A stretch of DNA of 14,879 nucleotides from Bacteroidales bacterium (GCA_028701945.1 JAQVPT010000056.1:1-14879), one strand, 5' to 3'. Positions 1 through 7,595 are shown, numbered from the stretch's first letter. Translations and numbers: made by a program. The notes: generated by a model not told the origin, from the letters alone.

Positions 1-1272
1 TACAAAGGCGACAAGCAAAAAATCTCTACTTTCTTTGATAAATCAATGAACGATGTAGTTTGCACAAATTGCGGACAGTGTGTAAATAGATGTCCCACCG
101 GAGCATTGGTAGAAAAGAACTACATTGATCAGGTTTGGGATGCAGTAAATAATCCTAATGTTCATGTAGTAGTTCAAACTGCTCCTTCGGTTCGTATTGG
201 ACTAGGCGAAGATCTTGGACTTGAGCCAGGGCATAGAGTTACAGGCAAAATGGTTGCAGCTTTGAGACGCATCGGATTTGATTCTGTACTTGATACTGAT
301 TTTAGTGCCGATCTTACAATTATGGAGGAAGGCACTGAGTTGCTTACCAGACTTAAAAAAGCTCTCGTAGATAAAGACGAAACTGTAGCTTTGCCTATGA
401 CTACTTCTTGCTCACCAGGTTGGATTAAATTTATTGAGCATAAATACCCAAGTTTGTTACCAAACGTTTCAACTTGTAAATCACCGCAGCAGATGTTTGG
501 AGTATTAGCAAAAACTTTCTATGCTCATAAAAAAGGCTTAAGACCAGAAAATGTAATTTCTGTTTCTATTATGCCTTGTACTGCTAAAAAATACGAAGCT
601 GACCGTCCCGAAATGAGAGATAGTGGTTTTAAAGATGTTGATTATGTGCTTACTACTCGTGAATTAGCTATGATGATTCGTCAGGCAGGTATTTGTTTTG
701 AAGACCTTCCAAACGAGAAATATGACTCAATTATGGGAGACTCATCTGGTGCAGCTGTAATTTTTGGTGCTACTGGTGGTGTTATGGAAGCTGCTCTTAG
801 AACTGCTTACGAAATTGTTACTGGTCGTGAAGTGCCTTTTGCTAACCTCGATATCGTTCCTGTTCGCGGATTTGAAGGTATTAAAGAAGCCAAAGTGCTC
901 ATGAAAGATGTCTTGCCTGAGTGGGGATTTCTTGAAGGTGCAGAGTTAAGTTGTGCTATCGCTCACGGGCTTGCTAACGCAAACAAACTTATGGCTTCAG
1001 TACTTAATGGTGAAGTAAATTATCATTTTATCGAAATCATGGCTTGCCCAGGTGGTTGCCTCGGTGGTGGTGGACAACCAATTCCTACTTCTCCCGAAAT
1101 TCGTGCGAAACGTATGGAAGCAATATATGAAGAAGATGCAAATATGCCTATCAGAAAATCACACGAAAATCCTGAGATTACCGCTATATACGAAGAATTC
1201 CTTGGTAAACCAAACGGACATAAATCTCACGAATTATTACATACCCATTACGTAAAACGTAAAGGCTATTAA
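1..1272 (+). CDS. hydA: [FeFe]-hydrogenase catalytic subunit, 5'-truncated by the window edge
   Basis: Catalytic subunit of an iron-only hydrogenase, which interconverts protons plus electrons and H2 in the cytoplasm. The frame is open from base 1, so the ATG at 46 is internal and the true start lies upstream. The fragment begins with one CxxCxxCxxxCP 4Fe-4S site (Cys codons at 61, 70, 76, 88). The three H-cluster motifs follow: TSCSPGW (codons 406-423), MPCTAKKxE (571-597) and MACPGGCxGGGGQP (1039-1080). The last part is the small-subunit-like C-terminal extension ending in HTHYVKRKGY, as in single-chain and NAD(P)-linked multimeric enzymes. Upstream ferredoxin domains and partner subunits are outside the window, so a bifurcating HydABC or HndABCD assignment cannot be decided. 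The residue after the first H-cluster Cys is Ser where well-studied enzymes such as CpI have Cys. A terminator follows directly. Confidence 0.96.
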   Translation, partial: YKGDKQKISTFFDKSMNDVVCTNCGQCVNRCPTGALVEKNYIDQVWDAVNNPNVHVVVQTAPSVRIGLGEDLGLEPGHRVTGKMVAALRRIGFDSVLDTDFSADLTIMEEGTELLTRLKKALVDKDETVALPMTTSCSPGWIKFIEHKYPSLLPNVSTCKSPQQMFGVLAKTFYAHKKGLRPENVISVSIMPCTAKKYEADRPEMRDSGFKDVDYVLTTRELAMMIRQAGICFEDLPNEKYDSIMGDSSGAAVIFGATGGVMEAALRTAYEIVTGREVPFANLDIVPVRGFEGIKEAKVLMKDVLPEWGFLEGAELSCAIAHGLANANKLMASVLNGEVNYHFIEIMACPGGCLGGGGQPIPTSPEIRAKRMEAIYEEDANMPIRKSHENPEITAIYEEFLGKPNGHKSHELLHTHYVKRKGY

Positions 1273-1294
1273 TCATTTATATCTCATCAAAATT

Positions 1295-1321
1295 AAGCCT
1301 GCATTATTGCGGGCTTTTTTT
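1295..1321 (+). terminator. Rho-independent terminator after the hydrogenase gene
   Basis: AAGCCTGC (1295-1302) pairs with GCGGGCTT (1309-1316), with one T-G wobble and a six-base ATTATT loop, followed by a run of seven T. It starts 22 bases after the hydrogenase stop codon. Confidence 0.9.
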
Positions 1322-1398
1322 ATTGGTGTAAGTATTTAAACTGTCTTATTTAGAGTAAAATAACTCTTTTTATAGAACACATTTATCAAAATTTAAAT

Positions 1399-1406
1399 TA
1401 TCTTTG
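1399..1406 (+). promoter_or_regulatory. Bacteroidota-type -7 promoter box for the marR unit
   Basis: TATCTTTG fits the Bacteroidota -7 consensus TAnnTTTG and lies 56 bases before the marR-like ATG. I see no clear TTTG -33 element at the usual distance. The box and its next bases (TATCTTTGTTCA) recur at 2610. Confidence 0.5.
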
Positions 1407-1462
1407 TTCACTTTATAAACTATTATGAATCTAAACTGTTGTGTTAAGAAACTAAATTATTT

Positions 1463-1912
1463 ATGAATAATATAGAACTCAAAAAACTTTTATTAGATAT
1501 TCCGATAAAATTATGTAGGAATATGAAAAATGAATTTGGAAAATCAATTTTAAAGGATTTAGATCTTGATTTTTCTTTACAACATCTTATGGTTCTGAAG
1601 TTGTTAGAGGGGGATAAAAAATTATACGTTACAGAATTTGTGAGTATGTTAAGCATAACAAAACCGCAAATGACATCATTAATCGACAAGCTGATTGAAA
1701 TGGCTTATGTAACTCGTACAAATGATATTGTGGACAGACGGAAAGTTTATATCTCTTTAACAAACGAAGGCGAAAACATATTGTCTAATATTAGTAATCG
1801 TATTGACAGTCAGTTAGATAGTTGGTTAGTAGCATTTACACAAGAGGAATTAGAAACATTAGAAAAAGGTTTAGAGGTACTTCAGAAACTTTGTTTAAAT
1901 TGTAATAATTAA
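1463..1912 (+). CDS. MarR-family transcriptional regulator
   Basis: A 149-residue winged helix-turn-helix protein of normal MarR length. The DNA-binding core lies at about residues 37-103: a recognition-helix stretch ITKPQMTSLIDKLIEM (65-80) and a wing carrying the family signature DRRKVYISLTNEG (91-103). Helices at both ends should form the dimer interface. Members are usually ligand- or oxidant-responsive repressors of their own operon. The next gene, an AhpD/CMD-like protein, starts ten bases downstream and is almost certainly cotranscribed, so a redox or aromatic/peroxide signal is a reasonable guess. Cys18, Cys144 and Cys147 are present, but nothing shows that they sense oxidants. The ATG at 1463 fits the family N-terminus; no Shine-Dalgarno is visible, as is usual in this phylum. 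Confidence 0.9.
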   Translation: MNNIELKKLLLDIPIKLCRNMKNEFGKSILKDLDLDFSLQHLMVLKLLEGDKKLYVTEFVSMLSITKPQMTSLIDKLIEMAYVTRTNDIVDRRKVYISLTNEGENILSNISNRIDSQLDSWLVAFTQEELETLEKGLEVLQKLCLNCNN

Positions 1913-1922
1913 TAATAAGAAT

Positions 1923-2567
1923 ATGGAAAAGACTATGACATTATCAGAAGCTGTAACTTTACGAAACGAGTTTAAGCGTAAGTTTAGTTTGGGGGAATTG
2001 TATCGTTCAATAGTTTATGCTCCGCGAGCAATGTCAAAACTTAGTGGTAATAGTAAAAGCAAATTAGTTGATAAGCGTTTTGTTGAGCGTTTGCAATTAG
2101 CAGTAACTGAGGTAAATGGCTGTGCAGCTTGCTCATATCAACATACTAAAATGGCTTTGCAACAAGGCATGAGTAATGACGAAATTAGCAGTTTTTTAAG
2201 TGGGGGAGATGCTTTTATAAAGCCCGAAGAAGCCAAAGCAATCATGTTTGCTCAACACTTTGCTGATTCAAGAGGCTTTCCTAAAAAATATGCTTATGAG
2301 TCCATTGAAAAAGAATATGGCCAAAAAGAAGCTCGCATTATCCTTTCGGCTTGTCAAGTTATGATTGCTGGTAATATGTATGGAATTCCATTTAGTGCTT
2401 TCCAATCAAGACTTAAAGGAAAACCTTATAAAGGTAGCAACTTGTTTTACGAGTTAAGTATGTTAATAATTGGGATTATCTTTATTCCTTATGCAGTTAT
2501 ACACGGATTACTTAGGGCTTTGTTTGGCTTGCCAAATGAGAGATTTGACAAATCTGCCGACGAATAA
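1923..2567 (+). CDS. AhpD/carboxymuconolactone decarboxylase-like protein with C-terminal membrane helix
   Basis: A 214-residue protein whose residues 30-165 look like a CMD/AhpD helical domain. The AhpD signature ExxxCxxCxxxH is complete (Glu63, Cys67, Cys70, His74). In AhpD these residues carry out thiol-based peroxidase and disulfide chemistry, so this is likely a redox enzyme rather than a true decarboxylase. The unusual part is the tail: residues about 176-201 (MLIIGIIFIPYAVIHGLLRA) form a strongly hydrophobic segment, so the domain is probably anchored to the inner membrane with the active site in the cytoplasm. Ordinary AhpD/CMD proteins are soluble. It sits ten bases behind the MarR gene in what is likely a MarR-autoregulated operon. 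The substrate is unknown. Confidence 0.85.
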   Translation: MEKTMTLSEAVTLRNEFKRKFSLGELYRSIVYAPRAMSKLSGNSKSKLVDKRFVERLQLAVTEVNGCAACSYQHTKMALQQGMSNDEISSFLSGGDAFIKPEEAKAIMFAQHFADSRGFPKKYAYESIEKEYGQKEARIILSACQVMIAGNMYGIPFSAFQSRLKGKPYKGSNLFYELSMLIIGIIFIPYAVIHGLLRALFGLPNERFDKSADE

Positions 2568-2609
2568 AAAACTGATAAAACATAGGTTAATCTTTCCAAC
2601 AATTTTACA

Positions 2610-2617
2610 TATCTTTG
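2610..2617 (+). promoter_or_regulatory. Bacteroidota-type -7 promoter box for the permease unit
   Basis: TATCTTTG (TAnnTTTG consensus) lies 16 bases before the GTG start of the permease, implying a very short leader. It is followed by TTCA exactly as at the box at 1399. No convincing -33 element is seen. Confidence 0.5.
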
Positions 2618-2633
2618 TTCAAACTTTTAACCT

Positions 2634-3878
2634 GTGATATTTTTACGACTAATTGGTGATAGTATTAAATTTGCTTTTTCTTCGCTTATCAATAATAAGT
2701 TAAGGACATTTTTGTCCTTATTAGGAGTTACCATTGGTATATTTTCTATTATTAGTGTAATGACAACTATCGACTCTCTTGAGCGAACCATAAGAGATAA
2801 TGTCAGTTCACTTGGGAACAACACTATTTATATTCAAAAATGGCCTTGGTCTTTTGGTAGCGATTATCCATGGTGGAAGTATGTTCAGCGTCCTTTGGCA
2901 AAGATTGATGAAGCTGAAATGGTAAAAGAAAGATCGGTTTTTGCCGATGAGGTAGCTTTTGTTGCATCAACATCTAAAACTGTTAAGTTCAACAATATCG
3001 CCCTCGAAAACACTGGAATTATGTTTGCATCTCACGATTACGGAAACATTCGTGATTTTAATATTGATAAAGGGAGGTATTTTAGCGAACAGGAATCATA
3101 TACAGGTAAAAATGTTGCAATAATTGGTTCTTTTGTGGCAGATGAACTGTATCAGGGAGCCGAACCGCTAGGTAAAACTATTGAGATAAGTGGTAATAAA
3201 TTAAGTGTAATTGGCGTTTTTAAAAAAGAAGGTGAGGATATGTTCAATAATAGTATGGACATGACGGTGCTTGCTCCAATAACTTATGGTAAAACTATTT
3301 TTGATGTTGAATCCGATGCACTTAATCCTTTTATTACTGTTAGTGCCAAGGAAAATATTCCTGTAAATCAATTGACTGATGAGTTAAGCATTATTATGAG
3401 AACTATTAGGCGTTTAAAACCTATGGAAGAAGATAATTTTGCTATTAATCAAGCGAGTATGATAACTAAAGGTCTTGATAGTATCTTTGCAATTATTGAT
3501 ATTGCTGGTTGGATTATTGGTGGCTTTGCAATACTTGTTGGCGGATTTGGAATTGCTAATATTATGTTTGTTTCTGTCAAAGAAAGAACACGCCAGATTG
3601 GAATTCAAAAAGCGATTGGTGCAAAATCGTATCTTATTCTTACACAGTTCCTTACCGAAGCTGTTGTGCTTAGTCTTGTTGGCGGAATTATTGGCTTGGT
3701 GCTGGTTTGGATGCTGACATTATTAGTCTCTGGAATGACGCCTCTTACTTTTGTATTAAGCTTTCAAAACATTGCTTCAGGAGCTATTATTTCAGTTGTA
3801 ATTGGTGTGGTGTCCGGTTTTGCTCCAGCTCGCAAAGCAGCTAGCTTAGATCCTGTTACAGCTATAAATCATGTCTAA
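2634..3878 (+). CDS. MacB/FtsX-family ABC transporter permease
   Basis: A 414-residue permease with MacB topology. TM1 spans about residues 24-46, after the amphipathic segment with NKLRTFLSLLGVTIGI. A periplasmic MacB_PCD-type domain follows (47-280), then three TM helices at about 285-310, 335-365 and 378-398 forming the FtsX domain. The cytoplasmic signature SVKERTRQIGIQKAIGAK follows TM2, and the C-terminus has the usual ARKAASLDPVTAINHV. Such permeases couple cytoplasmic ATP hydrolysis to mechanical work in the periplasm (lipoprotein, peptide or drug export). No ABC ATPase gene lies in the window, so it must borrow a MacB/LolD-like ATPase from elsewhere. The start is GTG: an in-frame TAA lies at 2628, and homologous permeases begin about this far before the first helix. 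The 3' end overlaps the next gene. Confidence 0.9.
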   Translation: MIFLRLIGDSIKFAFSSLINNKLRTFLSLLGVTIGIFSIISVMTTIDSLERTIRDNVSSLGNNTIYIQKWPWSFGSDYPWWKYVQRPLAKIDEAEMVKERSVFADEVAFVASTSKTVKFNNIALENTGIMFASHDYGNIRDFNIDKGRYFSEQESYTGKNVAIIGSFVADELYQGAEPLGKTIEISGNKLSVIGVFKKEGEDMFNNSMDMTVLAPITYGKTIFDVESDALNPFITVSAKENIPVNQLTDELSIIMRTIRRLKPMEEDNFAINQASMITKGLDSIFAIIDIAGWIIGGFAILVGGFGIANIMFVSVKERTRQIGIQKAIGAKSYLILTQFLTEAVVLSLVGGIIGLVLVWMLTLLVSGMTPLTFVLSFQNIASGAIISVVIGVVSGFAPARKAASLDPVTAINHV

Positions 3879-4401
3879 GATTATGAGAAACTTACTACTT
3901 GTTTTTATTAGCTCTTTATTTGTTGTGTCGTATGTGAATGCTGATTCGCAAAATTATAGACGATTGCGACTTGATGAAGGTGATATTGTAGTGTCCGATG
4001 AAAAGGTTTTATTATTTCCTCGAGGACTTATTTATAAAACTAGCGAACCCGATTCGGTATTTTATTTTGGATGTTTTAGTCAAGATCGTAAAGATGTTGT
4101 TAATTTTATTGAAAACGGTATTGGGAAAATGCATCCTTGCGGGAATTTGGTTTTAAGAGGTTACGAGGACTTTTGTGACAGTATCAAAATAGAATCTTTC
4201 CAAGATAAAATTAAACATTTTACATCTTTTCCCAACAAAGATAAATTTGTTTATGAAGCGGATGTGGAATACACTATACTTTATTATTTTAGTGATGATA
4301 TGTTTAAAAGATGGTTGATTAAAAATATCAGATTTTTTAAAGAATACTCTCAAAATTTATCAGACAAAAACATTAAATTGATGGTTGTTAAAATTAATTA
4401 A
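3871..4401 (+). CDS. Small secreted protein of unknown function, coupled to the permease
   Basis: I do not recognise this 176-residue protein. It has a classical signal peptide (hydrophobic LLLVFISSLFVVSYV after MRN, likely cleaved VNA|DS), giving a mature protein of about 150 residues with three cysteines (in GCF, HPCGN, DFCDS), probably periplasmic. The frame overlaps the permease end by eight bases if it begins at 3871. A second ATG at 3883, four bases beyond the permease stop, leaves the signal peptide intact and is equally plausible. The overlap implies translational coupling, so the product may be the permease's cargo or periplasmic partner. Its 3' end overlaps by eight bases with the convergent Nudix gene. 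Confidence 0.7.
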   Translation: MSKIMRNLLLVFISSLFVVSYVNADSQNYRRLRLDEGDIVVSDEKVLLFPRGLIYKTSEPDSVFYFGCFSQDRKDVVNFIENGIGKMHPCGNLVLRGYEDFCDSIKIESFQDKIKHFTSFPNKDKFVYEADVEYTILYYFSDDMFKRWLIKNIRFFKEYSQNLSDKNIKLMVVKIN

Positions 4402-4819
4402 TCTTGATTGTGCTTGTAAAATCTTCAATTACTGTTTGGTGATCAAAAGCCATTTTTGGTAAGTTATTAATATCAATCCATTGAGTTTCGCAGGCATCGT
4501 CTCCAGCTTTTGCATCAGTTGGAGAGGAGCAAGTCCCATAAAATACAACAGTAATATTTCTCCCTCGTGGATCACGTCCGGGGTCGCCGTATGTCCTAAA
4601 CTGCTTTAATTCAATGTCTTTAAGATTAGTTTCTTCTTCTAATTCTCTTTTTGCTGAGTCAATAAGTTTTTCGTCCATTTCGATAAAACCACCTGGTAAA
4701 GCCCACATGTCTTTGTAGGGCTCATTAAGTCTTTTGATTAATAATATCTTATTTTCAGCAGTGGTGATTATTATGTCAACTGTATTTAATGCTCGTGGAT
4801 ATTCGTAATTATACTTCAT
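4394..4819 (-). CDS. Nudix hydrolase, ADP-ribose pyrophosphatase-like
   Basis: A 141-residue Nudix protein, a typical single-domain length. The Nudix box GX5EX7REUXEEXGU is present at residues 44-66: Gly44, Glu50, Arg58-Glu59, Glu62-Glu63. The penultimate Gly is replaced by Asn65, a variant unlikely to affect metal binding. The later stretch GDPGRDPRGRNITVVFYG (78-95) is characteristic of the ADP-ribose pyrophosphatase and NrtR-like Nudix branch, so ADP-ribose or a related nucleoside diphosphate derivative is the best substrate guess. The start ATG overlaps the stop of the upstream AlbA_2 gene as ATGA, showing translational coupling. It is the last of three genes in the operon and converges with the secreted-protein gene. 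Confidence 0.9.
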   Translation of the reverse strand: MKYNYEYPRALNTVDIIITTAENKILLIKRLNEPYKDMWALPGGFIEMDEKLIDSAKRELEEETNLKDIELKQFRTYGDPGRDPRGRNITVVFYGTCSSPTDAKAGDDACETQWIDINNLPKMAFDHQTVIEDFTSTIKIN

Positions 4820-5478
4820 TGTTCAAGGTCTTTTAGGTAATTTTTATGGAAAATAAATTTGGTAATGCTTTCGCTGATTTCGGTCTCAAGAATTTCCATT
4901 AACATAAGATTTGTTAAAAGAGTATTTGCTTTCTGACTTTTAATTCCTGTAATTCTAGTGAGCTGCGACTTGGTAATGCTTCCGTTTTCTGTTATTTCGT
5001 TAAATAGTGTTACAACAACGTCATCATAAATAAGTTTTATGCCTTTAAACCCTTTTTGTTTGCGTTTCCACACATCAACAATGATTTTATTAGCGACAAA
5101 ATTTTCATCTTTTACTCTTATAAATGCTTTGTAAACATCCTTATAATCTGGAGCGAGATAAGGTTTGTTATTGCCAGGTGCAACAATTATTTCTAGAATA
5201 CTTTTACCATCAATGTTCCATATTTTATGCGTAAACTCAACATTTGGTTTACAAAAAACAAGCGAAGCAGTTTCTATCATGTAATATTCTTCATCTGACT
5301 TAATACCAGCAATACTTCCATTATCTCGAACTCCGATAAGTAAAGTTCCGCCTTCAGTATTTGCAAATGCGGAGAGTGAACGAGCAATTTTTTTAGAATC
5401 GTTTATGCTGTGTTTGAAATCAAGATGAAGACCTTCGCCTTGCTTTATTTGTTCGCGTATTTTTTTGCTTCCATCCAT
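4816..5478 (-). CDS. AlbA_2/Schlafen-type putative DNA-binding protein with C-terminal winged helix
   Basis: A 220-residue protein. Residues about 10-128 form an AlbA_2 domain (the Schlafen AlbA_2 or divergent AAA-4 family). Visible signature parts are GEGLHLDFK (14-22), ARSLSAFANTEGGTLLIGV (32-50) and DNGSIAGI (52-59), the hallmark N-T-x-GG-x-L-x-I-G-V pattern. Residues about 150-212 look like a winged helix (ITENGSITKSQLTRITGIK, then a helix and a strand pair). Related proteins bind nucleic acid and some act as regulators or nucleases, but the exact role here is unknown. The ATG directly abuts the stop codon of the upstream phosphoesterase (zero spacing), and the 3' end overlaps the Nudix ATG, so all three products should be made together. 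It could be a regulator of the operon or a nucleic-acid-directed partner of the two hydrolases. Confidence 0.85.
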   Translation of the reverse strand: MDGSKKIREQIKQGEGLHLDFKHSINDSKKIARSLSAFANTEGGTLLIGVRDNGSIAGIKSDEEYYMIETASLVFCKPNVEFTHKIWNIDGKSILEIIVAPGNNKPYLAPDYKDVYKAFIRVKDENFVANKIIVDVWKRKQKGFKGIKLIYDDVVVTLFNEITENGSITKSQLTRITGIKSQKANTLLTNLMLMEILETEISESITKFIFHKNYLKDLEQ

Positions 5479-6138
5479 TTATTCGATATTTTTTACCGAG
5501 ATAATCTCAAGACTATCAGTATCTATGCAAAGTAATCTTCCAAAACCTTTTCTGTTGCGTGCATAAATGCATCCGTTGTCTATACCGATTATTGCTTCTT
5601 TTTGGGCTACGCTATTTTTTATTATTTTAATATTTGTTGCGACATGACCATGAAAAAGTCTTTTCCCATTAAGATTTTTTATTCCGCCACGCTGATATCT
5701 TGAGTAAAGCATAAAATCCTTATTATCAAAAATATCTTCACGACTGAGGTCTAAAGCTGCATGAACGAAAATAGAATTGTCATTCATTAAATAGAAAGGC
5801 ATATCATTTAAAAGTTTTAGATAACGTTTTTTTAGCGTATCTTTTGAATTAAACAAGTCAGCAGATTTGTAATATTTAAGGTATTTATGTTTTGTTTGTG
5901 GATCTTCGTCAAGTAAATTTAGTATTAATTGTTCATGGTTTCCGCGTATAGGAAAAATATTGTAATTCTCTTTTTGTAGATCGATTATCAAATCTAGGAC
6001 ATTGCTACTATTTGTTCCTCTATTTACCATATCACCAAGCAAATAGACATTATCATCTTTGGATAAGTTAATTTTATCCAGTAATTTTCTGAAAGTGTAG
6101 TAACATCCGTGAATATCGCCAATTGCTAGGTTTCTCAT
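5479..6138 (-). CDS. PPP-family (ApaH/PrpE-like) metallophosphoesterase
   Basis: A 219-residue calcineurin-like phosphoesterase of the PPP superfamily. The metal and phosphate motifs are in order: GDIHG (7-11), GDMVNRG (35-41), GNHE (66-69), VHAAL (125-129), HGH (163-165), and a final IDNGCIYA plus CIDTDSLEI stretch. In this family, motifs one to three bind two metal ions and His68 acts as general acid. The motif GDxVDRG of protein phosphatases is altered to GDMVNRG: Asn39 replaces the Asp that orients the catalytic His. ApaH enzymes also deviate here (GDLVARG), so a dinucleotide (Ap4A-like) substrate is as likely as a phosphoprotein. It is the first gene of a three-gene operon, with no gap to the next gene. 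Confidence 0.9.
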   Translation of the reverse strand: MRNLAIGDIHGCYYTFRKLLDKINLSKDDNVYLLGDMVNRGTNSSNVLDLIIDLQKENYNIFPIRGNHEQLILNLLDEDPQTKHKYLKYYKSADLFNSKDTLKKRYLKLLNDMPFYLMNDNSIFVHAALDLSREDIFDNKDFMLYSRYQRGGIKNLNGKRLFHGHVATNIKIIKNSVAQKEAIIGIDNGCIYARNRKGFGRLLCIDTDSLEIISVKNIE

Positions 6139-6165
6139 TGGTAAAACCAGACTGATTAAATTAAT

Positions 6166-6215
6166 AAAAAAACTGCCGCACTTTTATCTTAAAAAGACAA
6201 TAACGGCAGTTTTTT
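6166..6215 (-). terminator. Hairpin terminator or attenuator between rocD and the phosphoesterase operon
   Basis: AAAAAACTGCCG (6167-6178) pairs with CGGCAGTTTTTT (6204-6215), a stem of 8 to 13 base pairs. A 25-base loop contains a further CTTTT/AAAAG pair (6181-6185, 6192-6196). Read on the minus strand it begins 12 bases after the rocD stop and ends in a T run, so it should terminate rocD. The stem is symmetrical and could also act on the plus strand. The phosphoesterase ATG is only 28 bases beyond it. Confidence 0.75.
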
Positions 6216-6226
6216 AGAAAATTATT

Positions 6227-7456
6227 TTATTCAAATTCTTTGAATGCGTCTTTTATTAGTTCGATAGCTTCGCGAAGTTGTTCCTCGGTGATAACAATTG
6301 GAGGAGCAAATCTAATAATATTACCATGAGTTGGTTTTGCTAAAACACCTAATTCTTTCATTCTAATGCAAACATCCCAAGCAGTTTTTCCAGGTTTGTT
6401 GTGTATTACGACAGCGTTTAATAAACCTTTGCCTCTAACTAATTCAATCATATGTGATTTAATCTTGCTCATCTCTTCACGGAAGATTTTGCCAAGATAT
6501 TCTGCTCTTTCGGCAAGTTTTTCTTCTCTAACTACTTCAAGAGCTGCAACAGCGACTTTGCCAGCAAGTGGGAATCCACCAAAAGTTGATCCGTGTTCGC
6601 CTGGTTTAATTGTTAACATAATCTCATCGTCAGCAAGAACAGCAGAAACAGGAATAACGCCTCCTGAAAGAGCTTTACCAAGAATTAAAATGTCGGGGCG
6701 TACGCCTTCGTGATCACATGCAAGGAGTTTACCAGTTCTTGCGATACCTGTTTGAACTTCGTCAGCGATAAATAAAACATTCTTAGCTTTACAAAGCTCA
6801 TAAGCTTTTTTCAAATATCCATCTTCAGGAACATAGACACCAGCTTCGCCTTGGATAGGTTCAACTAAAAATCCAGCAACATTAGGATCTTCTAATGCTT
6901 TTGCTAATGCACCTAAATCATTATAAGGAACAATCACGAAACCAGGAGTGTAAGGACCAAACCCACCTCTTGAATCGGGATCTGTTGACATTGAGATTAT
7001 TGTAATTGTACGTCCGTGAAAGTTTCCTTCACAAACAATAATTTTAGCTTGATTCTCTGCAATTCCTTTTACATCATATCCCCATCTACGGCAAAGTTTA
7101 AGTGCAGTTTCGTCTGCCTCAGCACCAGTATTCATAGGTAAAACCTTATCATAGCCAAAATATTCGGTAATGTATTTTTCGTAATCGCCTAAAGTTGAGT
7201 TGTAAAAAGCTCTTGATGTGAGTGTTAGTTTTTGAGCTTGATCAGTTAACGCTTTAATAATCTTAGGATGACAGTGACCTTGATTAACTGCAGAATATGC
7301 ACTTAAAAAGTCGAAGTACTGTTTTCCTTCAACGTCCCATACTAAAGGACCTTCGCCTCTTTCTAATACAACTGGTAGTGGATGATAGTTATGTGCTCCG
7401 TACTCTGCTTCAAGATCGATATAATCTTGGGAAGTTCTTTTTACTGCGTTTGACAT
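6227..7456 (-). CDS. rocD: Ornithine aminotransferase (ornithine-oxo-acid transaminase)
   Basis: A full-length (409-residue) class III PLP aminotransferase that converts ornithine plus 2-oxoglutarate to glutamate-5-semialdehyde plus glutamate, linking arginine/ornithine catabolism to proline and glutamate. Diagnostic segments: AHNYHPLPVVL (21-31), DFLSAYSAVNQGHCHP (49-64), the PLP phosphate-binding NTGAEADETA (109-118), GNFHGRT (144-150), ADEVQTGIARTG (231-242) with Asp232 contacting the pyridine nitrogen, and LGKALSGG (259-266) with the Schiff-base Lys261. HGSTFGGFPLA follows. The early Tyr-Ser pair in SAYSAVNQGHCHP is typical of OAT rather than acetylornithine aminotransferases. The ATG fits family starts. 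It is transcribed alone; a CATTTTTG stretch on the minus strand (7492-7499) is a near match to the -7 box. A hairpin follows the stop. Confidence 0.96.
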   Translation of the reverse strand: MSNAVKRTSQDYIDLEAEYGAHNYHPLPVVLERGEGPLVWDVEGKQYFDFLSAYSAVNQGHCHPKIIKALTDQAQKLTLTSRAFYNSTLGDYEKYITEYFGYDKVLPMNTGAEADETALKLCRRWGYDVKGIAENQAKIIVCEGNFHGRTITIISMSTDPDSRGGFGPYTPGFVIVPYNDLGALAKALEDPNVAGFLVEPIQGEAGVYVPEDGYLKKAYELCKAKNVLFIADEVQTGIARTGKLLACDHEGVRPDILILGKALSGGVIPVSAVLADDEIMLTIKPGEHGSTFGGFPLAGKVAVAALEVVREEKLAERAEYLGKIFREEMSKIKSHMIELVRGKGLLNAVVIHNKPGKTAWDVCIRMKELGVLAKPTHGNIIRFAPPIVITEEQLREAIELIKDAFKEFE

Positions 7457-7590
7457 AATTCTTTTTTTTTAATTTATAATTTTATTTTTAACAAAAATGA
7501 TATTTTTTATCTAATATAAAAAATTTAAACACTAATTTAATGTTAATTTTAGCAAAAAGTGATTTGTAACATATTTATATTGGGAGAAAT
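7457..7590. other. AT-rich rocD upstream region
   Basis: No gene is seen. The stretch is extremely AT-rich (about 12% GC by hand count for 7501-7560) with long T runs next to the rocD start. It holds only a near-match to a minus-strand -7 promoter box (7492-7499). Confidence 0.5.
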
Positions 7591-7595
7591 AGAAG

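Noticed and set aside
6366..6713. 115-residue plus-strand ORF
   Set aside because: It lies entirely inside rocD on the opposite strand and has low-complexity composition of the kind produced by antisense reading.
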